From JBFMFH01 sp040752275 (GTDB lineage: Bacteria; Acidobacteriota; Vicinamibacteria; Vicinamibacterales; JAKQTR01): DNA of 55,050 nucleotides. Shown here in pieces: positions 43,100 to 50,875 of the stretch. The notes under the pieces were generated by a model. It was given only the letters and a program-made list of their open reading frames with translations, did no database searches and was not told the DNA's origin. A program made the translations under genes and the position numbers. The stretch lies in contig JBFMFH010000082.1 in NCBI GenBank assembly GCA_040752275.1, positions 1-55,050 on the forward strand, read 5' to 3'. Positions within the stretch are counted from its first letter, which is position 1. The number at the start of each line of letters is the position of its first letter.

Positions 43100-44803
43100 T
43101 CATGACCTCTGCTGGGGCTGGTTCTCCTGGAGCAGGAACTGGTTGGCCCGCGAGCGCGTCTCGCCGGCGCTGGTGACATACACGGCCGGGCGTCCCTTGA
43201 TCGGGCAGGCGAACTCGCAGGCGCCGCACCCGGTGCATCGCCTGGGATCGACATACGGCTGGCGCACGGCCTTCACCTGGCCCTGGGCGTCCGTGACGTC
43301 TGCCGATACGAGGTAGATCGCCTTGGGTGAGGTCGGGCACCACTCCTCACAGACGATGCACTCGACGCCCATTGCCCATGGCAGGCAGCGCCCGCGGTCG
43401 TAGAACGCCGTGCCGATGCGAATGGGTTCACCCGGCGCGGCTCTTCCGTCGTCGGGCAGCGCGAGCAGCGCCTCTCCCGCCGGCGACGGCGTCCCGGTCT
43501 TTTCCGCGACGGTGATCTCCCAGATCGCACCGGTCGGGCAGACTTGTGAACACAGGACGCAGTTCGGTTCGCAGTAGCCGATGCGGGGGACGAGCACCGG
43601 CGACCAGAGTCCCTCGACACCGCCCTCGAAGAGCGCCGGGTGGAGCGCGTTGTTCGGGCACACCTTCATGCAGTCGGCGCACCGGATGCACCGCTCGAGG
43701 AAGTGGCTCTCGTCGAGGGAACCCGGAGGGCGGATGAGTAGCGGGTCTGCCGCCGTCTTCAGCCCGGGACCACTGCGAATCAGCGGTAGGAGGCCGGCGC
43801 CGGACACCAGGCCGGTGATGACCGCTCGCCGCTGGAGCTGAGGCGTCTCCCGAGTGGTCCGCTGGGGGGAGGTGGTCCAGTGGAACGACAGACCGCCCTC
43901 CTGACAGTCACCAAGGCAGTTCATGCACAAGTGGCACTCGGCCTTGCGCCATGTGGCGCCCGGGATGGGATCGTCCCCTCCCTGGCAGTGGAGCAGGCAC
44001 AGACGGCAGTCGTTGCACTGCTCGTCGTGCTTGCGTAGCTGCACCAGCGACCACATCGAGCACACGCCGAGCAGCGCACCGAGCGGGCAGATGGCCCGGC
44101 ACCAGAAACGCGTGACCCGCATGTTCAGGAAGAGCACGAACCCGAACAGGGCGCCGATGAAGAAGGCCTGGTTGAAGTGGGGCTGTTTGAAGGTCAGGAC
44201 GGTCGCATTCAGGACGAACGACAGGCCGTTGCCGACCAGACGCGCGGGCTCGAACGGCACGGCGTCCGTGAAGGCCACACCGGACCGCAGCGCGTAGTTG
44301 ACGGCCGGCAGTACCGACACGGTCAACGATCGGACGAGGAACGACAGCGGATCGAGAAGCAGCCCCGTCACCGAGCCGGCGAGGGCCATCACGAGCACCG
44401 CAGCGAGGATGTAGTACTTGGTTGCCTGCCACTTCTTGTACCTGTTCGACTCGATGAGCGTGACCCCCCGCTTCTTCTCCGATTTCAGGCTGCCGAGGAA
44501 GTGATTGAGGGTGCCGAGTGGACAGACCCACCCGCAGAACGCTCGGCCGACCAGGATGGCCAGCAGCAGCAAGGGAGCGGCCCAGAGCAGATTCCGGTAC
44601 AGCGCGCCCGTCGAGAGCGCAGTGGCGATGGCGACGAGCGGATCCGACTCGAGGAACAGGCCGACGGGATAGGGAATACGGACATCCACCGTGGCCGAAC
44701 GGATCGAACCCGGGAACTCGGTGCGCAGCAGGAGGACGAGGAACAACACGAGGAAGACAATCTGCGACGCGAGCCGAAGCCGGCGGAGCGTGGTGCCCTG
44801 CAT
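43100..44803 (-). CDS. Membrane polyferredoxin (NapH/RdxA type) with extra 4Fe-4S domains
   Basis: A 567-residue protein. Residues 1-260 hold about six membrane helices and the two NapH-type motifs CGWVCPLG and CRAICPLG. Cytoplasmic or periplasmic cluster motifs follow: CNDCRLCLLHC, CHLCMNCLGDC, CIRCADCMKVCP, CVLCSQVCP, CIVCEEWCP and CTGCGACEFACP. At least six 4Fe-4S sites can therefore be formed, more than in ordinary NapH. It should move electrons across or along the membrane. A hydrophobic stretch near residue 330 (TGLVSGAGLLPLI) could be a further anchor. The gene starts 5 bp after the DUF362 stop, so the two are one operon. Confidence 0.93.
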   Translation of the reverse strand: MQGTTLRRLRLASQIVFLVLFLVLLLRTEFPGSIRSATVDVRIPYPVGLFLESDPLVAIATALSTGALYRNLLWAAPLLLLAILVGRAFCGWVCPLGTLNHFLGSLKSEKKRGVTLIESNRYKKWQATKYYILAAVLVMALAGSVTGLLLDPLSFLVRSLTVSVLPAVNYALRSGVAFTDAVPFEPARLVGNGLSFVLNATVLTFKQPHFNQAFFIGALFGFVLFLNMRVTRFWCRAICPLGALLGVCSMWSLVQLRKHDEQCNDCRLCLLHCQGGDDPIPGATWRKAECHLCMNCLGDCQEGGLSFHWTTSPQRTTRETPQLQRRAVITGLVSGAGLLPLIRSGPGLKTAADPLLIRPPGSLDESHFLERCIRCADCMKVCPNNALHPALFEGGVEGLWSPVLVPRIGYCEPNCVLCSQVCPTGAIWEITVAEKTGTPSPAGEALLALPDDGRAAPGEPIRIGTAFYDRGRCLPWAMGVECIVCEEWCPTSPKAIYLVSADVTDAQGQVKAVRQPYVDPRRCTGCGACEFACPIKGRPAVYVTSAGETRSRANQFLLQENQPQQRS

Positions 44804-44808
44804 GGCGG

Positions 44809-45792
44809 CTACGCGCTCACGACGCTCGTGCGAAGCGCCTCGAAGTCACCGCGCCCGAGACCCTGCTGTTCGGCAAGGCGCAAAAAGCGCAATCGCGGAG
44901 GCGCCAGATTCCACCACGCACGTGCCGCGTACGCGTCGACGGCCACGGGGTTGGTGCTCGCGATGACAATCTTCTTCACCTCCACATCGTCCACGCTCCC
45001 GCCGGTCGGGCCGCTGCGCGCCAGGATGCGGTAGGCATCCAACACCGTCAGTGTCGGCCTTGCGAAGGCAGCGAGATCGGCAATGCTCTCGTGGATGCGC
45101 TGGTGAAGCCGGCTGCGATCGCCTCCGATGAGGCCGTACCAGTTCTTCATGCCCAGCGTCACGCCGGTGAGGCTGTGGTGTTTGGCAATCGGGACGTTGA
45201 TGAGCGTGTCGGCCTCGAGGAAGGGCTCGAGCACCGGCCACACGCCCAGGACCTGGCCTTTGAGGTTCACGTCCCGGAAGAGACGGGGCTCCGGGTAGAC
45301 GACTTCGGCTCCGGCCGCCTTCGCCGCCGCCGCGATGCCGCTTCGATCGAAACAGGCCTCGGCCGCGTTGCAGGACACGTCGGTCACAATGACCGAGCCA
45401 GCCCCGGCGGCCAGACTGAGGCGCACCAGCTCGGCCAGCACGTCGGGGTTGGTGGTGGCCGCCTGCTCGGGCAACCGATCCCACGCGATGTTGGGCTTGA
45501 GCACGACCGTCTTGCCCTTCTGGACGAAGCGACCCATCCCCCCGATCTCCTCGATGGCGCGACGGGTGATGGCCGCCGGGCTCTCGCCCTGGGCCACCAC
45601 CATCTCGGGAAGCGTCGGGTCATCGGCGACGCGATGGTCCCGCGTGACGTCGAGCGCCGCCGCCTCCTCGGGCCGGCGGCTGCGCCCGGCCAGATAGCCG
45701 CCAAGGGCAATGGTGGCAGCGCTGGCACCGCCGAGACGCAACACGCGCAGCAGAAACCGGCGACGATCGGCGGCAGGGGCAGGAGGAATCAT
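44809..45792 (-). CDS. DUF362 protein with Tat signal
   Basis: A 327-residue protein. The ATG at 45792 has GGGAG upstream and opens a twin-arginine signal (DRRRFLLRVLRLGGASAATIALGG). The DUF362 domain follows (KTVVLKPNIAWDRLPEQAATT, split here; VIVTDVSCNAAEACFDRSGI; INVPIAKHHSLTGVTLGMKN; SRLHQRIHESIADL). No ferredoxin motif is fused. DUF362 proteins have unknown activity and are often paired with Fe-S proteins. Tat export implies folding, perhaps with a cofactor, before export. Its operon partner is the membrane polyferredoxin, so an extracytoplasmic redox role is a reasonable inference. Confidence 0.9.
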   Translation of the reverse strand: MIPPAPAADRRRFLLRVLRLGGASAATIALGGYLAGRSRRPEEAAALDVTRDHRVADDPTLPEMVVAQGESPAAITRRAIEEIGGMGRFVQKGKTVVLKPNIAWDRLPEQAATTNPDVLAELVRLSLAAGAGSVIVTDVSCNAAEACFDRSGIAAAAKAAGAEVVYPEPRLFRDVNLKGQVLGVWPVLEPFLEADTLINVPIAKHHSLTGVTLGMKNWYGLIGGDRSRLHQRIHESIADLAAFARPTLTVLDAYRILARSGPTGGSVDDVEVKKIVIASTNPVAVDAYAARAWWNLAPPRLRFLRLAEQQGLGRGDFEALRTSVVSA

Positions 45793-45961
45793 CCATACAC
45801 TCCCTGGGAGGCGGTGGGATCGGCCGACGGGCAGGCAGACGGCGGAATCCGTTCCCCGTGGGGCACCGGGGCCGCCACAATGATAGCGGAAGGACGCCGG
45901 ATCAGGCAGGGGGGCACTCGACGAGCCGCCCCCGCCAGACTCCGGGCCGCGTGCGCGGAGG

Positions 45962-46570
45962 TCACTCGCGATGGTGGCAGGAAGCGGTCTGCGGCGTCGT
46001 GCCCGGGCCTTGAACCGGGGCAAACCGCGCGATGAGCCGATCGGCCAGCGCATGAAAGCGCTCGTGCTCGCCTTCACCCATCACGGTTCGCTCGAACGCC
46101 TCGAAGTCCTGCGCCATGCGCTCGAATTCGCCTTCGGGAATGGCCCGGACGGCCATCGGATACAGGACCGAGTCCTCTTTGACGATGTGTTGACGGAGCA
46201 GGGGGACGTAGGCCCCGGCGTGGAAGCAGATGGCGCGCCGGTCGGCCTCCGACAGCGGGCCCGTGCCCTCGCCGATCGACCTGAGGGCTCCCACGTGCTG
46301 GCGTCCGGCCGTGTGTTCGGCCAGCATCACGCCGATGGGGCCGGCGTCCCGGGGGAACCCGTGATCGGTCATGCGCGCGAAGAGCCGATCCTCTTCCTTC
46401 CCGTGGTGGCACTTGTCTGCGAAGTTGGCAAAGAAGTCAGCGAAGTCCCGTACCGTGGCGCGATCGGCCGGCTCGCCGCGGTCGATGCCGGCGGCGAACC
46501 CGTCGAGGGCCGAGAGGACCTGTTCGATGACGCGATGCTCGTGCATGAGGGTGTCGATGGCGAGATTCAT
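45962..46570 (-). CDS. Hemerythrin HHE-domain protein
   Basis: A 202-residue cytosolic four-helix protein. Likely di-iron ligands are visible in LMHEHRVIEQ, KCHHGKEEDRLF, LAEHTAGRQHV and LLRQHIVKEDSVLYP. The ATG at 46570 has GGAGAA 5 nt upstream. It is encoded 8 bp after the Rrf2-type regulator on the same strand, so the two are an operon. Proteins of this kind bind O2 or NO, or store and repair iron; the NsrR/IscR-like regulator upstream makes a role in NO or oxidative stress likely but unproven. Confidence 0.92.
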   Translation of the reverse strand: MNLAIDTLMHEHRVIEQVLSALDGFAAGIDRGEPADRATVRDFADFFANFADKCHHGKEEDRLFARMTDHGFPRDAGPIGVMLAEHTAGRQHVGALRSIGEGTGPLSEADRRAICFHAGAYVPLLRQHIVKEDSVLYPMAVRAIPEGEFERMAQDFEAFERTVMGEGEHERFHALADRLIARFAPVQGPGTTPQTASCHHRE

Positions 46571-46578
46571 GGGTTCTC

Positions 46579-46983
46579 CTATCGGGCCGGACGAGCGCGA
46601 AGTCCGCCGACGGTGACGGCATCCAACATCTGGTCGTACTCGGTTCTCACGCGCTCCCAATGATCGTGAAGCGGACACGGGTTGTCGGCGTCGCAGTCCC
46701 TCAGCTCGAACACGCAGGCCCGGGTGTCGAGCTGTCCGTCGAAGACCTCGAGCACGTCCCTGATGGGCATCCGGGTGGCCGCAGGTTCGAGCCTGAACCC
46801 ACCTCCCCAACCCTTCTGGCTGGCCACAACCCGCTTCTTCCTGAGCTGATTGAGGATCTTGGACAGGTAGTTGGCCGGGATGCCCGTGGCGCCGGCGATC
46901 TCCCGGCCCTGCACCCACTGGCCTGGCCGTTCGGCCAGGAACCCGAGAATGCGAAGGGCGTAGCGGGCGGTCGCGGAATACAT
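46579..46983 (-). CDS. Rrf2-family regulator with three conserved-type Cys (NsrR/IscR-like)
   Basis: A 134-residue winged-helix protein (MYSATARYALRILGFLAERP; IAGATGIPANYLSKILNQLR). Its Cys triad, CVFELRDCDADNPC, has spacing C-x6-C-x5-C and would bind a [2Fe-2S] or [4Fe-4S] cluster. The ATG at 46983 is chosen: another in-frame ATG at 47019 would lie upstream of the promoter -10 box at 47009-47014. In the family, loss of the cluster to NO or oxidants changes DNA binding. It forms a two-gene unit with the hemerythrin gene and probably controls it. Confidence 0.9.
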   Translation of the reverse strand: MYSATARYALRILGFLAERPGQWVQGREIAGATGIPANYLSKILNQLRKKRVVASQKGWGGGFRLEPAATRMPIRDVLEVFDGQLDTRACVFELRDCDADNPCPLHDHWERVRTEYDQMLDAVTVGGLRARPAR

Positions 46984-47008
46984 GTCCGACTCAAGAACTC
47001 TAGGGATG

Positions 47009-47038
47009 AATATATCCATTGAGATTTCGGCTTGTCAA
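47009..47038 (-). promoter_or_regulatory. Consensus promoter of the Rrf2-hemerythrin operon
   Basis: TTGACA (47033-47038) and TATATT (47009-47014) on the minus strand are separated by 18 nt. GGAT-N6-ATCC (47003-47016 region) overlaps the -10 box and could be an operator half-palindrome. The rest of the gap up to 47274 holds no gene. Confidence 0.65.
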
Positions 47039-47274
47039 GAGTGTTGTCGCCAGCCGTAGTGGGTGGTAGGAGTGGCAAGCCCGGCGCATCGCGAGTAGGC
47101 TATGTCGGTTCGGTCTCGCCTCGCCCACCGGCGGCGGGGCACAGCCCATGCTGTGAGCGAGCGAAGCAGAGCCGCTCCCGCACGTGCTCGGCGGCCCGAG
47201 GCGGAGCCTCGCAGGCGACAGGTCGAGGTGCGGAGGAGGCAGGTCCCAGCCGAAGGTCCAGAAAGGTGACGGCG

Positions 47275-48954
47275 ATGCGGTGCAGGCCCTGGGGTGCTCG
47301 ATGCCTGATGCTGGTCATGGTGGTGGCGGCGTCCGCGTGTGGCGGAGGCGGTCCCGCGGCGTCATCGAACGGTGCCGCGAGGGCCGGTGGCCGTTACGAG
47401 GATCTCGTCAGGCTGTTCGTCGAGTGGCGCGAGTTCGAGTCGCCCCCGCTGGTTGGCGGCGTCCCCGACTACTCGGCCGCGGCGATGGCCGCGCAGCGCA
47501 ACGAGTTGACGCTCTACCGGTCGCGGCTGGCAGCCATCGATCCCTCATCGTGGCCGGTGGCACAGCAGATCGACTACCAGCTCGTGCTCGCCGAGATGAC
47601 CGGTCTGGATTTCGATCACCGCGTGCGCCGTCCGTGGTCCCGGGACCCTGCGTTCTACCTGATGATCTTCCCCGCCCAGAGTGACGTTCCCGCCCACGAG
47701 GGCCCGGTGGTTCACGGCTGGATCGACCTGTGGACCTACGAGTACCCGCTCAGCGCCGAGAGAGCAGCCGAGCTGGCTGCCCGGATCCGGACGATTCCTG
47801 CGCTGCTGACCCAGGCGCGCGCGAACCTCGTCGAAGACACGCGCGATCTGTGGCGCGGCGGTATTCGGGCCATGGCCGGCCAGGAAGCCAATCTCGACGC
47901 GCTCGCGGCGAAGGTGGCGGGCACGAGCGCCGACCTCGACGACGCGATCAGGGCGTCCCGCACGGCGACCACCGAGTTCCGCGCCTGGCTCGAGGCGGCA
48001 CTGCCGTCGAAGAAGGGGCCTTCAGGCGTCGGCAAGGACAACTACAGCTACTACATCCAGCGCGTTCACCTCATGCCCTACACCTGGGAAGACGAGGTGA
48101 CGATCATGCGCGACGAGCTGGCGCGTGCCCACGCGTCGCTCAAGCTCGAAGAGCACCGCAACCGCAGGCTGCCGCCGCTGGCGATGGTCGAGACGCCCGA
48201 GGAGTACGACAAGCGGTTCAACCAGTCGGTCGACGACATGGTGCGGTTCCTCGACGAGGCCGGCATCATTACGCCGAAGGCCTACATGGCGCCGGCCCTG
48301 CGCGCGAAGATCGGCCGGTTCTCGCCTGCCGGCCCCGACGGGCTGCGCGGGTTCTTCAGCGAGGTGTCGTACCGCGACCCGCTGGCGATGCGCACCCACA
48401 GCTACCACTGGGTCGAGCTGGCCATGATGGCGGAAGAGCCGCACGCGAGCCCGATCCGCCGCGTGCCGTCGCTCTACAACATCTTCGACGGGCGCTCCGA
48501 GGGCATGGCCACCGGCATGGAGGAGTGGCTGATGAACGCCGGGATGTTCGACGACAACCCGCGCGCCCGCGAGCTCATCTACATCATGCTGGCGCAGCGC
48601 GCGGCCCGGGCCCTCGGCGGCCTGATGATGCATGCGAACGAGTGGACCATCGACCAGGCCGTGGCCTTCGCGTCCGAGTGGACGCCTCGCGGCTGGATGC
48701 CCCCCGACAGCGAGACGGTCTGGGGCGAACAGCACCTCTACCTCCAGCAGCCCGGCTACGAGACCAGCTACATCGTCGGCAAGATCGAGATCGAGAAGCT
48801 GATGGCCGCGCGGGCGGGCCAGCTCGGCGGGGAGTTCACGCTGAAGCGCTTCATAGACGAGCTCTCGGCCGCAGGGGTGATCCCGGTGTCGCTCATCCGC
48901 TGGGAACTGACGGGCGCGGACGATGATGTTCAATCGCTCGGCGTCAGGCGGTAG
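47275..48954 (+). CDS. DUF885 lipoprotein (possible peptidase)
   Basis: A 559-residue lipoprotein; the ATG at 47275 follows AAGGTGA by 6 nt and opens a signal ending AASAC (Cys22). Upstream in-frame codons are Arg/Pro/Ser-rich and look non-coding. The body is a long helical DUF885 domain (IDYQLVLAEMTGLDFDHRV, YIQRVHLMPYTWEDEVTI, the E-rich segment TPEEYDKRFNQSVDDMVRFL, and SEGMATGMEEWLMNAGMFDD, with the late QPGYETSYIVGKIE). DUF885 proteins are distant zinc-peptidase-like proteins; in this one the HExxH-type site is not obvious. A periplasmic location is expected. Confidence 0.88.
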   Translation: MRCRPWGARCLMLVMVVAASACGGGGPAASSNGAARAGGRYEDLVRLFVEWREFESPPLVGGVPDYSAAAMAAQRNELTLYRSRLAAIDPSSWPVAQQIDYQLVLAEMTGLDFDHRVRRPWSRDPAFYLMIFPAQSDVPAHEGPVVHGWIDLWTYEYPLSAERAAELAARIRTIPALLTQARANLVEDTRDLWRGGIRAMAGQEANLDALAAKVAGTSADLDDAIRASRTATTEFRAWLEAALPSKKGPSGVGKDNYSYYIQRVHLMPYTWEDEVTIMRDELARAHASLKLEEHRNRRLPPLAMVETPEEYDKRFNQSVDDMVRFLDEAGIITPKAYMAPALRAKIGRFSPAGPDGLRGFFSEVSYRDPLAMRTHSYHWVELAMMAEEPHASPIRRVPSLYNIFDGRSEGMATGMEEWLMNAGMFDDNPRARELIYIMLAQRAARALGGLMMHANEWTIDQAVAFASEWTPRGWMPPDSETVWGEQHLYLQQPGYETSYIVGKIEIEKLMAARAGQLGGEFTLKRFIDELSAAGVIPVSLIRWELTGADDDVQSLGVRR

Positions 48955-48976
48955 GGGAGGGATCACGCGACACAAC

Positions 48977-49981
48977 ATGACACCACCGACTGAACCCCGC
49001 GAACTCAACGCATCGACCATCCGCGAGACAGCTATCGGCTTCCAGGCGAGCCGCGTGCTGCTGACCGCAGTCGAGCTGGACGTGTTCACCGCGATTGGCG
49101 AGGGCTCGACGACCTCGGACGAGGTGGCCCTGGCCATCGGCGCGAGGCCACGCTCGACGGACCGGTTGCTGAACGCGCTATGCGCGCTCGGGTTCCTGAC
49201 CAAGGCCGCCGGGCGGTTCACGAACACGAAGGAGGCGCGCCGCTTCCTGGTGAGGGGCAGCCCTGGCTTCATGGCGGGACTCGGCCACACGGCCAGCATG
49301 TGGAAGGCGTGGAGCGGCATGACCGAGGCCGTGCGTACCGACCGCCCGGCGCTGAGGCAGACCGTCAACGAGCGCGGCGACCAGTGGCTCGAGCCGTTCA
49401 TCGCGGCCATGCACTACCGGGCGGAGCAGCAGGCGGACCGGTTGGTTCGCGCCTTCGACCTCACCCGCGTCGAGCGCGTCCTCGACGTGGGCGGCGGTTC
49501 CGGGTCGTTCGCCATGGCGTTCTGCCGTCGCCGGCCCGGTCTGAGCGCGGTGGTGTTCGATCTGCCGAACGTCGTGCCGCTCACCCGGCGCTACGTCGCG
49601 GAGGCCGGGTTGTCCGACCGCGTGACGGCCGTCGTCGGCGACTACCTGGAGGTGGAGAACCTGCCCGGCGGCTTCGACCTGATCTTTCTGTCGGCCGTCA
49701 TCCACAGCAATGGCCCGGCCGAGAACGAGGCGCTCATCGCGAAGTGCGCGTGGGCGTTGAATCCCGGCGGCCGCGTGGCCGTCGTCGATTTCATCATGGA
49801 CGACGATCGGCTGTCGCCGCCCGTCGGGGCGATGTTCGCGCTGAACATGCTCGTGGCGACGGACGAAGGAGACACGTACACAGAGTCAGAGGTTCGGGGC
49901 TGGATGGAGAGCGCCGGCCTGTCGGGGATCAGCCGAACGGACACGGCATTCGGGACGGCCATCATTCAGGGCAGGCGGTAA
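48977..49981 (+). CDS. SAM-dependent O-methyltransferase-like protein
   Basis: A 334-residue protein with an N-terminal winged-helix dimerisation domain (about 15-100: TAVELDVFTAIGEGSTTSDE, RPRSTDRLLNALCALGFLTK) and a C-terminal class I methyltransferase (VLDVGGGSGSFAMAF, VVFDLPNVVPLT, FDLIFLSAVIHSNG, GGRVAVVDFIMDDD). This is the plant-type O-methyltransferase layout that also occurs in bacterial secondary metabolism and quinone-like methylations. Substrate unknown. The ATG at 48977 is chosen; the frame opens 54 nt earlier, inside the DUF885 gene. Its stop codon overlaps the next ATG. Confidence 0.9.
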   Translation: MTPPTEPRELNASTIRETAIGFQASRVLLTAVELDVFTAIGEGSTTSDEVALAIGARPRSTDRLLNALCALGFLTKAAGRFTNTKEARRFLVRGSPGFMAGLGHTASMWKAWSGMTEAVRTDRPALRQTVNERGDQWLEPFIAAMHYRAEQQADRLVRAFDLTRVERVLDVGGGSGSFAMAFCRRRPGLSAVVFDLPNVVPLTRRYVAEAGLSDRVTAVVGDYLEVENLPGGFDLIFLSAVIHSNGPAENEALIAKCAWALNPGGRVAVVDFIMDDDRLSPPVGAMFALNMLVATDEGDTYTESEVRGWMESAGLSGISRTDTAFGTAIIQGRR

Positions 49982-50613
49982 TGCGCATCACCGAACCCAT
50001 GACACTCGTCACCGACTACGTGATGGGCACGCTGGCGGCCCTGTGGGCAGTGAAGCTGCTGCGCGCATCTGCCGCGACCGGCAGCCTGCCCACGCGGCTT
50101 TGGGGCCTGGCCTTCGTGGCCACGGCGGTTGCCTCGTTCGCCGGCGGATCGTGGCACGGTTTCATCCAGATGATGAGTCCAGGGGAGGCACGGGCGCTGT
50201 GGAAGATGACACTGATCGCGACCGGCATCGGCAGCGCGGCGCTGCTGGCCTCGGTGGCGATGGCGGCCACCACCGGCACCCTCCAGCGTGTGCTGCTGGT
50301 CGCGGCGGCCGTGAAGCTCATCGTCTACGCCTGGTGGATGTCGTCGCACGACGACTTCATCTTCGTCATCTACGACTATGGCTCGGCCCTGCTGGCCGTC
50401 GTGCTGCTCGCGTGGTGGTCGTCTTCGCCGGGGGTCGCGCCCGCCGCAGGCTGGATCTTCGCCGGTGTCGGTGTGGCCGTCGTGGCAGCCCTCATCCAGG
50501 CGCTCGGACTCGCGCCCCACAAGCACTTCAACCACAACGATCTCTTCCACGTCGTCCAGATGGTGGCGCTCTACCTCCTGTACCGAGCCGGTCTGCTGCT
50601 GCGCGCGGCCTGA
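49981..50613 (+). CDS. Seven-helix membrane protein of unknown function (DUF6962-like)
   Basis: A 210-residue protein with about seven hydrophobic segments. Polar residues recur in or next to helices: SWHGFIQMM, YAWWMSSHDDFIFVIYDYGS and the C-terminal HKHFNHNDLFHVVQM. The His/Asp cluster recalls membrane metal-hydrolases of the ceramidase/PAQR type, but I cannot assign it. The ATG at 49981 overlaps the stop of the methyltransferase gene (TAATG), so the two are translationally coupled. The family name is from memory and uncertain. Confidence 0.8.
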   Translation: MRITEPMTLVTDYVMGTLAALWAVKLLRASAATGSLPTRLWGLAFVATAVASFAGGSWHGFIQMMSPGEARALWKMTLIATGIGSAALLASVAMAATTGTLQRVLLVAAAVKLIVYAWWMSSHDDFIFVIYDYGSALLAVVLLAWWSSSPGVAPAAGWIFAGVGVAVVAALIQALGLAPHKHFNHNDLFHVVQMVALYLLYRAGLLLRAA

Positions 50614-50706
50614 CGCGCCAGATGCCTGCCGCGCCGAAGCCGGAACGGCGGAGGCGGGTCGAACGGTTTGCGGAAGGACCGCCACGGCCGCCACGCTGGC
50701 CCCCAC

Positions 50707-50847
50707 GTGCAGCCCTGGCGCGTTATCGACTGGCTGTCGCAGACGATCTCCACGGTGGCCTTCCTCGGGCTATGCTGGTATCTCTGGCGGGAGGCGATGA
50801 GGACAGGCGACAGGCGACAGGCGACGGGCGGCAGGGGCGGGGGCTAG
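50707..50847 (+). CDS. Possible small single-helix membrane protein
   Basis: A 46-codon ORF (GTG start) encoding RVIDWLSQTISTVAFLGLCW, one hydrophobic helix, then a basic tail that runs into the heptanucleotide repeat at 50805-50832. There is no ribosome binding site or clear promoter. It is kept because the helix is well formed; it could still be chance. The remainder of 50614-50875 holds only repeat-like sequence. Confidence 0.25.
   Translation: MQPWRVIDWLSQTISTVAFLGLCWYLWREAMRTGDRRQATGGRGGG
50805..50832. repeat. Heptanucleotide tandem repeat (AGGCGAC x3 plus variant)
   Basis: AGGCGAC three times, then GGGCGGC. This is the same unit family as at 278-305 and 40335-40431. Confidence 0.75.
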
Positions 50848-50875
50848 GCAACCGGGGGCCGGGGAATAGGGACAC

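Noticed and set aside
46984..47019. Longer Rrf2 protein starting at the ATG at 47019
   Set aside because: That codon lies upstream of the TATATT -10 box at 47009-47014, so it would not be on the transcript; family members start at MYSATARYAL.
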